From Synchiropus splendidus (taxonomy: Eukaryota; Chordata; Actinopteri; Syngnathiformes; Callionymidae), in assembly GCF_027744825.2 (NCBI RefSeq), contig NC_071349.1, forward strand, positions 1,922,001-1,986,000: DNA of 64,000 bases, read 5' to 3'. Position numbers and translations under genes: made by a program. Below, piece after piece: positions 51,440 to 62,040 of the stretch (the first letter of the stretch is position 1; every line of letters begins with the position of its first letter). The notes below the pieces were generated by a model that saw only the letters and a program-made list of their open reading frames with translations, did no database searches and had not been told where the DNA came from.

Positions 51440-52020
51440 TGCACATCAAATCTACGATGTCTGAAGTGTTTTTCGAAAGTTTTCAACATTTTTATGTTTG
51501 GTGTTCCTGAATCGACCTTATCTCAGGCTGAAAACGCATTTTACGCATTGTGCCATAACTTTGCAGGAAAGCTTCAGAACATGAAAATTTCACCTCCCAC
51601 TATAGCAGAACGGGTCTTTCTCGTAGTTGCACATCAAATCAAAGATGTCTGAAGTGTTTTTCCAAAGTTAGCAACATTTTTATGTTTGCCGTTCTGAAAT
51701 CAACCTCATCTCAGGCTGAAAACGAGTTTTACGCATTGTGCCAGAACTTTGCAGCGAAGCTTCAGAACATGAAATTTTCACCTCCCACTATAGCAGAAAG
51801 GGTCTTTCTCGTAGTTGCACATCAAATCAAAGATGTCTGAAGTGTTTTTCGAAAGTTTTCAACATTTTTATGTTTGGTGTTCCTGAATCGAGCTTATCTC
51901 AGGCTGAAAACGCATTTTACACATTGTGCCATAACTTTGCTGGAAAGCTTCAGAACATGAAAATTTCACCTCCCACTATAGCAGAAAGGGTCTTTCTAGT
52001 AGTTGCACATCAAATCTAAG
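51440..52020. repeat. Two-monomer alternation with gttcctgaatcg units
   Basis: The unit with gatgtctgaagtg, cgaaagttttcaac, gtgttcctgaatcg, gaaaacgcattttac and gaaaatttcacc appears at about 51450-51610 and again at about 51826-51990, 376 bp apart, alternating with the gttctgaaatcaacctc unit. The same pair lies inside each half of the five-monomer duplication just upstream, so the wider 49.1-52.0 kb interval is one family of related units. Confidence 0.7.
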
Positions 52021-55000
52021 CTGTCTGAAGTGTTTTTCCGAAGTTATCAACATTTTTATGTTTGGCGTTCCGGAATCGACCTTATGTGAGGCTGAAAACG
52101 CGTTTTCTGCATTGTGCCATAACTTTGCAGGGAAGCTTCAGAACAAAAATTTTTCACCTCCCACTATAGCAGAAAGGGTCTCTCTAGGAGTTGCACATCA
52201 AATCTAACCTGTCTGAAGTGTTTTTCCAAAGTTATCAACATTTTTTTGTTTGGCGTTACGGAACCCACCTTTTGTCAGGCTGAAAACGCGTTTTCTGAAT
52301 TGTGCCATAACTTTACAGCGAAGCTTCAGAACATGAAATTTTCACCTTCCACTATAGCAGAAAGGGTCTTTCTAGTAGTTGCACATCAAATCTAAGCTGT
52401 TTGAAGTGTTTTTCCAAAGTTATCAACATTTTTATGCTTGGCGTTCCGGAATCGACCTTATGTGAGGCTGAAAACGCGTTTTCTGCATTGTGCCATAACT
52501 TTGCAGGGAAGCTTCAGAACAAAAAAAATGTCACCTCCCACTATAGCAGAAAGGGTCTTTCTAGTAGTTGCACATCAAATCTAAGCTGTCTGAAGTGTTT
52601 TTCCGAAGTTATTAACATTTTTATGTTTGGCGTTCCTGAATCGACCTTATCTCAGGCTGAAAACGCGTTTCCTGCATTGTGGCATAACTTTGCAGGGAAG
52701 CTTCAGAACATCGAATTTTCAGTTCCACAATGGCAGAAATGGTCTTTCTAGAAGTTGCACATCAAATCTAAGCTGGCTGAAGTGTTTTTCCAGAATTATG
52801 AACCTTTTTATGTTTGGCGTTCCGGAATCGACCTTATCTCAGGCTGAAAACGCGTTTTACGCATTGTGCCATAACTTTGCAGGAAAGCTTCAGAACATGA
52901 AATTTTCACCTCCCACTATAGCAGAAAGGGTCTTTCTAATACTTGTACATCCAATCTAAGCTGTCTGAAGTGTTTTTCCGAAGTTATCAACATTTTTACA
53001 TTTGGCGTTCCGGAATCAACCTTATCTCAGGCTGAATACGCATTTTCTGCATTGTGCCATAACTTTGCAGGGAAGCTTCAGAACATAAAATTTTAACCTC
53101 CCACTATAGCAGAACGGGTCTTTCTAGTAGTTGCACATCAAATCTAAGCTGTCTGAAGTGTTTTTCCAAAGTTAGCTACATTTTTATGTTTGCCGTTCTG
53201 AAATCAACCTCATCTCAGGCTGAAAACGAGTTTTACGCATTGTGCCAGAACTTTGCAGCGAAGCTTCAGAACAAAAATTTTTCACCTCCCACTATAGCAG
53301 AAAGGGTCTCTCTAGTAGTTGCACATCAAATCTAACCTGTCTGAAGTGTTTTTCCAAAGTTAGCAACATTTTTATGTTTGGCTTTCCGGAATCGATCTTA
53401 TCTCGGGCTGAATACGCGCTTTCTTCATTGTGCCAAAACTTTGCAGGGAATTTTAAGAACATGAAATTTTCACCTTCCACTATAGCAGAAACGGTCTTTC
53501 TAGTAGTTGCACATCAAATCTAAGCTGTTTGAAGTGTTTTTCCAAAGTTATCAACATTTTTATGTTTGGCGTTCCGGAATCGACCTTATCTCAGGCTGAA
53601 AACGCGTTTTACGCATTGTGCCATAACTTTGCAGGAAAGCTTCAGAACATGAACTTTTCACCTCCCACTATAGCAGAAAGGGTCTTTCTAGTACTTGTAC
53701 ATCAAATCTAAGCTGTCTGAAGTGTTTTCCCGAAGTTATCAATATTTTTATGTTTGGCGTTCCGGAATCGACCTTATCTCAGGCTGAAAACGCGTTTCCT
53801 GCATTGTGGCATAACTTTGCAGGGAAGCTTCAGAACATTAAATTTTCAACTCCCACTATAGCAGAAAGGGTCTTTCTTGTAGTTGCTCGTCAAATCTAAG
53901 CTGTCTGAAGTTTTTTTCCAAAGTTATCAACATCCTTATGTTTGGCGTTCCGGAATCAACCTTATCTCAGGCTGAAAACGCGTTTTCTGCATTGTGCCAT
54001 AACTTTGCAGGGAAGCTTCAGAACATGACATTTAAACATCCCACTATAGCAGAAAGGGTCTTTCTCGTAGTTGCACATTAAATCTAAGCTGTCTGAAGTG
54101 TTTTTCCGAAGTTATCAACATTTTTATGTATGGCGTTCTGGAACCCACCTTATCTCAGGCTGAAAACGCGTTTTTTGCATTGTGCCATAACTTTGCAGGG
54201 AAGTTTCAGAGCATGAAATTTTAACCTGCCACTATAGCAGAAAAGGTCATTCTAGTAGTTGCACATCAAATCTAAGCTGTCCTGAAGTGTTTTTCTACTG
54301 TTATCAACATTTTTATGTTTGGCGTTCCGGAACCCACCTTATCTCAGCCTGAAAACGCGTTTTACATATTTTGCCATAACTTTGCAGGAAAGCTTCAGGA
54401 CATGAAATTTTAACATCCCACTATAGCAGAAAGGGTGCTTCTAGTAGTTGCACATCAAATCTAACCTGTCTGAAGTGTTTTTCCAAAGTTATCAACATTC
54501 TTATGTTTGGCGTTCCAGAATCGACCTTATCTCAGGCTGAAAACGCGTTTTCTGCATTGTGCCATAACTTTGCAGGGAAGCTTCAGAACAAAAATTTTTC
54601 ACCTCCCACTATAGCAGAAAGGGTCTCTCTAGTAGTTGCACATCAAATCTAAGCTGTCTGAAGTGTTTTTCCTAAGTTAGCAACATTTTTATGTTTGGCG
54701 TTCCGGAATCGATCTTATCTCGGGCTGAATACGCGTTTTCTTCATTGTGCCATAACTTTGCAGGGAATTTTCAGAACATGAAATTTTCACCTTCCACTAT
54801 AGCAGAAACGGTCTTTCTAGTAGTTGCACATCAAATCTAAGCTGTCTGAAGTGTTTTTCCAAAGTTATCAACATTTTTATGTTTGGCATTCCAGAATCGA
54901 CCTTATCTCTGGCTGAAAACGCGGTTTCTGCATTGAGCCATAACTTTGCAGTGAAGCTTCAGAACATGAAATTTTCAACTCCCACTATAGCAGAAAGCTT

Positions 55001-56979
55001 CTTTCTAGTAGTTGCACGTCAAATATAAGCTGTCTGAAGTGTTTTTCGAAAGTTATCAACATTTTTATGTTTGGCGTTCCGGAACGCACCTTATTGAAAA
55101 CGCCTTTTCTGCATTGTGCCATAACTTTGCAGGGAAGCTTCAGAACATGACATTTAAACATCCCACTATAGCAGAAAGGGTCTTTCTAGTAGTTGCACTT
55201 CAAATCTAAGCTGTCTGAAGTGTTTTTCGAAAGTTATCAACATTTTTATGTTTGGCGTTCCGGAACCCACCTTATCTCAGGCTGAAAACGCGTTTCCTGC
55301 ATTGTGGCATAACTTTGCAGGGAAGCTTCAGAACATGAAATATTCGCCTCCCACTATAGCAGATAGGGTCTTTCTAGTAGTTGCACATCAAATCTAAGCT
55401 GTCTGAAGTGTTTTTCCAAAGTTATCAACATTCTTATGTTTGGCGTTCCGGAATCAACCTTATCTCAGGCTGAAAACGCGTTTTCTGCATTGTGCCATAA
55501 CTTTGCAGGAAAGCTTCAGAACATGAAATTTTCAACTCCCATTGTAGCAGAAAGTGTCTTTCTAGAAGTTCCACATCAAATCTAAGCTGTCTGAAGTGTA
55601 TTTCCAAAGTTATCAATATTTTTATGTTTGGCGTTCCGGAATCGACCTTATCTCAGGCTGAAAACGCATTTTCTGCATTGTGCCATAACTTTGCAGGGAA
55701 GCTTCAGAACATGAAATTTTCACCTCCCACTATAGCAGAAAGGATTTTTCTAGTAGTTGCACATCAAATCTAAGCTGTCTGAAGTTTTTTTCCAAAGATA
55801 TCAACATTTTTATTTATGGCGTTCCGGAACCCATCTTATCTCTGGCTGAAAACGCGTTTTCTGCATTGTGCCATAAATTTGGAGGGAAGCTTCAGAACAT
55901 GAAAATTTCACCTCCCACTATAGCAGAAAGGGTCTTTCTTGTAGTTGCACATCAAATCTAAGCTATCTGATGTGTATTTCCAAAGTTATCAACTTTTTTA
56001 TGTTTGGCGTTCCGGAATCGACCTTATCTCAGGCTCAAAACGCGTTTTACGCTTTGCGCCATGACTCTGCAGGGAAGCTTCAGAACATGAAATTTTCACC
56101 TGCCACTATAGCAGAAAGGGTCTTTCGAGTAGTTGCACATCAAATCTAAGCTGTCTGACGTGTTTTTCAATAGTTATCAACATTTTTATGTTTGGCGTTC
56201 CGGAATCGACCTTATCTCAGGCTGAAAACGCGTTTTACGCATGGTGCCATAACTTTGCAGAGAAGCTTCAGAACATGAAATTTTAACCTGCCACTATAGC
56301 AGAAAGGGTCCTTCTAGTAGTTGCACATCAAATCTAACCTGTCTGAAGTGTTTTTCCAAAGTTATCAACATTCTTATGTTTGGCGTTCCAGAATCGACCT
56401 TATCACAGGCTGAAAACACGTTTTCTGCATTGTGCCATAACTTTGCAGGGAAGCTTCAGAACATGAAATTTTCACCTCCCACTATAGCAGAAAGGGTCTT
56501 TCTAGTAGTTGCACATCAAATCTAAGCTGTCTGAAGTGTTTTTTCAAAGTTATCATATTTTTATGTTTGGCGTTCCGTAATTGACCTTGTCTCATGCTGA
56601 AAACGCGTTTTCTGCATTGTGCCATAACTTTGCAGGGAAGCTTCAGAACATGAAATTTTCAACTCCCACTATAGCAGAAAGTGTCTTTCTAGTAGTTGCA
56701 CATCAAATCTAAGCTGTCTGAAGTGTTTTTCCAAAGTTATCAACATTTTTATGTTTGGCGTTCTGGAACCCACCTTATCTCAGGCTGAAAACGCATTTTC
56801 TGCATTGTGCCATAACTTTGCAGGGAGACTTCAGAACATGAAATTTTCTCCTCCCATATAGCAGAAAGGGTATTTCTAGTAGTTGCACATCAAATCTAAG
56901 CTGTCTGAAGTGGTTTTCCAAAGTTATCAACATTCTTATGTTTGGCGTTCCGGAATCAACCTTATCTTAGACTGAATAC

Positions 56980-58490
56980 GTGTTTTCTGCATTGTGGCAT
57001 AACTTTGAAGGGAAACTTCAGAACATGAAATTTTCACCTCCAACTATAGCAGAAAGGTTCTTTCTAGTAGTTGCACATCAAATCTAAACTGTTTTAAGTG
57101 TTTTTCCAAAGTTAACACCATTTTTATGTTTGGCGTTCCAGAAACAACCTTATTTCAGGCTGAAAACGCGTTTTACACAATTTGCCATAACTTTGCAGGA
57201 AAGCTTCAGAACATGAAATTTTTACCTCCCACTATAGCAGAAAGGGTCTTTCTAGTAGTTGCACATCAAATCTAAGCTGTCTGAAGTGTTTTTCCAAAGT
57301 TATCAAAATTCTTATGTTTGGCGTTCCGGAACCCACCTTATCTCAGGCTGAAAACGCGTTTTCTGCGTTGTGCCATAACTTTGCAGGGAAGCTTCAGAAC
57401 ATGAAATTTTAACATCCCACTATAGCAGAAAGGGTCTTTCTAGTAGTTGCACATCATATCTAAGCTGTCTGAATTGTTTTTCCATAGTTATCAACATTCT
57501 TATGTTTGGCGTTCCGGAAACAACCTTATCTCAGGCTGAAAACGCGTTTTACGCATTGTGCCATAACTTTGCAGGAAAGCTTCAGAACATGAAATTTTCA
57601 ACTCCCACAATAGCAGAAAGGGTCTTTCTAGTAGTTGCACATCAAATCTAAGCTGTCTGAAGTGTTTTTCCAAATTATCTCAGGATGAAAAATCGTTTTC
57701 TGCATTGTCCCATAACTTTGCAGGGAAGCTTCAGAACATGAAATTCTGACCTCCCAATATAGCAGAAAGGGTCTTTCTAGTAGTTGCGCATCAAATCTAA
57801 GCTGTCTGAAGTGTTTTTCCAAAGTTATCAACATTTTTATGTTTGGCTTTCCGGAATCGACCTTATCTCAGGATGAAAAATTGTTTTCTGCATTGTCCCA
57901 TAACTTTGCAGGGAAGCTTCAGAACATGAAATTCTGACCTCCCAATATAGCAGAAAGGGTCTTTCTAGTAGTTGCGCATCAAATCTAAGCTGTCTGAAGT
58001 GTTTTTCCAAAGTTATCAACATTTTTATGTTTGGCGTTCCTGAATCGACCTTATCTCAGGCTGAAAACGCGTTTTCTGCAATGTGCCATAACTTTGCAGG
58101 GAAGCTTCAGAACATGAAATTTGAACTTCCACTATAGCAGAAAGGCTCTTTCCAACAGTTGCACATCAAATCTAAGCTTTCTGTAGTGTTTTTCCAAAGT
58201 TATCAACATTTTTATGTTTGGCTTTCCGGAATCGACCTTATCTCAGACTGAAAACGTGTTTTTCTGCATTGTGCCATAACTTTGCATGGAAACTTCAGAA
58301 CATGAAATTTTCACCTCCAACTATAGCAGAAAGGGTCTTTCTAGTAGTTGCACATCAAATCTAAGCTGTTTGAAGTGTTTTTCCAAAGTTAACCCCATTT
58401 TTATGTTTGGCGTTCCAGAAACAACCTTATCTCAGGCTGAAAACGCGTTTAACGCAATTTGCCATAACTTTTCAGGAAAGCTTCAGAACA
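56980..58490. repeat. Related monomers seven units apart
   Basis: The units at about 56980-57210 and 58260-58490 share cctccaactatagcag, ttccaaagttaac-ccatt, ggcgttccagaaacaacc, and caatttgccataac. The observed offset is about 1277 bp, which is seven units (1316) minus the 39-bp deletion near 57675. The gcaggaaagc or tcaggaaagc that follows also matches. Confidence 0.78.
57640..57715. repeat. Truncated monomer with a 39-bp deletion
   Basis: Near 57671-57680 the sequence reads ccaaattatctcaggatg. The next unit, otherwise almost the same, has ccaaagttatcaac...ggaatcgaccttatctcaggatg, so 39 bp are missing, including ttccggaa. The join is close to a shared ttatc but does not fall exactly within it. 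The intact neighbour one unit downstream makes the measure of the deletion unambiguous. Confidence 0.9.
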
Positions 58491-61400
58491 TGAAATTTTC
58501 ACCTCCCACTATAGCAGAAAGGGTCTTTCTAGTAGTTGCACATCAAATCTAAGCTGTCTGAAGTGTTTTTCCAAAGTTGTCAACATTTTTATGTTTGGCT
58601 TTCCGGAATCGACCTTATCTCAGGCTGAAAACGCGTTTCCTGCATTGTGGCATAACTTTGCAGGGATGCTTCAGAACATGAAATTTTCACCTCCCACTGT
58701 AGCAGAAAGGATCTTTCTAGTAGTTGCACATCAAATCTAAGCTGTCTGAAGTGTTTTTTCCAAAGTTAACACCATTTTTATGTTTGGCGTTACGGAACTC
58801 ACCTTATCTCACGCTTAAAACGCGTTTTCTGGATTGTGCCATAACTTTGCAGGGAAGCTTCAGAACATGATATTTTCACCTCCCACTATAGCAGAAAGGG
58901 TCTTTCTCGTATTTGCACATCAAATCTTAGCTGTCTGATGAGTTGTTCCAAAGTTATCAACATTTTTATGTTTGGCGTTACGGAACTCACCTTATCTCAC
59001 GCTTAAAACGCGTTTTCTGGATTGTGCCATAACTTTGCAGGGAAGTTTTAGAACATGAAATTTTCACCTCCCACTTCAGCAGAAAGGGTATTTCTAGTAG
59101 TTGCACATCAAATCTAAGCTGTCTGTAGAGTTTTTCCTGAGTCATCAACATTTTTATGTTTGGCTTTCCGGAATCGACCTTATCTCAGGATGAAAAATCG
59201 TTTTCTGCATTGTCCCATAACTTTGCAGGGAAGCTTCAGAACATGAAATTCTGACCTCCCAATATAGCAGAAAGGGTCTTTCTAGTAGTTGCGCATCAAA
59301 TCTAAGCTGTCTGAAGTGTATTTCCAAAGTTAGCAACATTTTTAAGGTTGGCGTTCCGGAACCCACCTTATCTCAGGCTGAAAACGCGTTTTGTGCATTG
59401 TGCCATAACTTCTCAGGGAAGCTTCAGAACATGAAATGTTCACCTCCCACTATAGCAGAAAGGTTCTTTCTAGTAGTTGCACATCAAATCTAAGCTGTCT
59501 GAAGTGTTTTTCCAAAGTTATCAACATTTTTATGTTTGGCGTTCTGGAATCGACCTTATCTCAGGCTGAAAACGTGTTTTACGCATTGTGCCATAACTTT
59601 GCAGGGAAGCTTCAGAAAATGAAATTTTGACCTCCCACTATAGCAGAAAGGTACTTTCTAGTAGTTGCACATCAAATCTGAGCCGTCTGAAGTGTTTTTC
59701 CAAAGTTATCAACATTATTATGATTGGCGTTCCGGAACCCACCTTATCTCAGGCTGAAAACGCGTTTTCTGCATTGTGCCATAACTTTGCAGGGAAGCTT
59801 CAAAACATGAAATTTTCACATCCCACTATTGCAGAAAGGGTCTTTCTAGTAGTTGCACATCAAATCTAAGCTGTCTGATGAGTTTTTACAAAGTTATCAC
59901 CATTTTCAAGTTTGGCGTCCCGGAACCCACCTTATCTCAGGCTGAAAATGCATTTTCCGCATTGTTCCATAACTTTGCAGGGGAGCTTCAGAACATGAAA
60001 TTTTCAACTCCCACTATAACAGACAGGGTCTTTCTAGTAGTTGCACATCAAATCTAAGTTGTCTGAAGTGTTTTTCGAAAGCTATCAACATTTTTATGTT
60101 TGGCTTTCCGGAAATGACCTTATCTCCGGCTGAAAACGCGTTTTCCGCATTGTGCCATAACTTTGCAGGGAAGCTTCAGAACATGAAATTTTAACCTCCC
60201 ACTGTAGCAGAAAGGGTCTTTCTAGTAGTTGCACATCAAATCTAAGCTGTCTGAAGTGTTTTTCCAAAGTTATCAACATTTTCATTTTTGGCGTTCCGGA
60301 AATGACCTTATCTCAGGCTGAAAACGCGTTTTCTGCATTGTGCCATCACTTAGCAGGAAAGCTGCAGAACATGAAATTTTCACCTCCCACTATAGCAGAA
60401 ATTGTCTTTCTAGTAGTTGCACATCAAATCTAAGCTGTCTGAAGTGTTTTTCCAAAGTTATCAACATTTTTATGTTTGGCGTTCCGGAATCGACCTTATC
60501 TCAGGCTGAAAACGCTTTTTACGCTTTGTGCCATAACTTTGCAGGGAAGCTTCAGAAAATGAAATTTTCACCTCCCCCCTATCGCAGAAAGGGTCTTTCT
60601 AGTAGTTGCACATCAGATCTAAGCTGTCCAAAGTGTTTTTTGAAAGTTATCAACATTTTTATGTTTGGTGTTCCGGAATCGACCTTATCTCAGGATGAAA
60701 AATCGTTTTCTGCATTGTCCCATGACTTTCCAGGGAAGCTTCAGAACATGAAATTTCGACCTCCCACTATAGCAGAAAGGCTCTGTCGAGTAGTTGCACA
60801 TCAAATCTAAGCTGTCTGAAGTGTTTTTCCAAAGTTATCAACATTTTTATGTTTGGCGTTCCAGAATCGACCTTTTCTCAGGCTGAAAACGCGTTTTACG
60901 CATTGTGCCATAACTTTGCAAGGAAGCTTCAGAAAATGAAATTTCCACCTCCCACTATAGCAGAAAGGGTTTTTCTAGTAGTTGCACATCAAATCTAAGC
61001 TGTCTGAAGTGTTGTTCCAAAGTTATCAACATTTTTACGTTTGGCGTTCCGGAATCGACCTTATCTCAGGCTGAAAACACGTTTGACGCATTGTGCCATA
61101 ACTTTGCAGGGAAGCTTCAGAACATGAAATTTTCACCTCCCACTATAACAGAAAAGGTCTTTCTAGTAGTTGCACATCAAATCTAAGCTGTCTGAAGTGT
61201 CTTTCCAAAGTTATCAACATTTTTGTTTGGCGTTCCAGAATCAACCTTATCTCAGGCTGAAAACGCGTTTTCTGCATTGTCCCATAACTTTCTAGGGAGG
61301 CTTCAGAACATGAATTTTCGACCTCCCACTATAGCAGAAAGGGTCTTTCGAGTAGTTGCACATCAAATCTAAGCTGTCTGAAGTGTTTTTCCATAGTTAT

Positions 61401-62040
61401 CAACATTTTTATGTTTGGCGTTCCGGAACCCACCTTATCTCAGGCTGAAAACGCGTTTTCTGCATTGTGCCATATCTTTGCAGGGAAGCTTCAGAAAATG
61501 AAAATTTCACCTCCCACTATAGCAGAAAGGGTTTTTCTAGTTGTTGCATATCAAATCCAAGCTTTTGAAGTGTTTTTCCAAAGTTATCAACATTTTTATG
61601 TTTGGCGTTCCGGAATCAACCTTATCTCAGGCTGAAAACGCATTTTCTGCATTGTGTCATAACTTTGCAAGGGACCTCCAGAACTCGAAATTTTCACCTC
61701 CCACTATAGCAGAAAGGGTCTTTCTAGTAGTTGCACATCAGATCTAAGCTGTCCGAAGTGTTTTTCGAAAGTTATCAACATTTTTATGTTTGGCGTTTCG
61801 GAACCCACCTTGTCTCAGGCTGAAAAATCGTTTTCTGCATTGTCCCATAACTTCTCAGGGAAGCTTCAGAACATGAAATTTCGACCTCCCACTATAGCAG
61901 AAAGGGTCTTTCTAGTTGTTGCACTTCAAATCTAAGCTGCCTGAAGTGTTTTTCCAAAGTTATCAACATTTTAATGTTTGGCGTTACAGAATCGACCGTA
62001 TCTCAGGATGAAAAATTGTTTTCTGCATTGTCCCATAACT
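57681..62040. repeat. Class with gatgaaaaatcg in place of the MluI palindrome
   Basis: These units read caggatgaaaaatcgtttt or ...aaattgtttt and then gcattgtcccat, where the consensus has ctgaaaacgcgtttt and gcattgtgccat. They start near 57681, 57869, 59186, 60690, 61820 (ggctgaaaaatcg) and 62005. The first three also share aaattctgacctccc-aatatagc and gttgcgcatc. The spacings are about 1, 7, 8, 6 and 1 units. The class is confined to the last 6.4 kb. Confidence 0.85.
58741..59115. repeat. Tandem pair of a rare monomer
   Basis: ggcgttacggaactcacc, tctcacgcttaaaacg and ttttctggattgtgcc occur twice, with tacggaactc at 58791 and 58979, exactly 188 bp apart. The halves around the HindIII site differ more, so only part of the unit was homogenised or the copy is older. 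Confidence 0.82.

Larger units (their letters stand above)
34711..55098. repeat. Monomer class with a 7-bp deletion (seven copies)
   Basis: Where most units read ccttatctcaggctgaaaa, these read ccttattgaaa, a loss of ctcaggc. Occurrences of ccttattgaa start at 34711, 37525, 42779, 47776, 48333, 48889 and 55089. All lie right of 34.7 kb and none occurs in the HOR copies. Six are preceded by gaacgcacc or the related gatcgcacc, so they share one origin. The class shortens the local spacing: the trimer at 47521-48634 repeats every 557 rather than 564 bp. Confidence 0.88.

Noticed and set aside
60340..60810. Longest open frame, 156 codons
   Set aside because: It spans 2.5 monomers and stays open only because of an indel in cctcccccctatcgc that changes the frame. 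The translation is the same satellite-derived peptide repeated, so it is not a gene.
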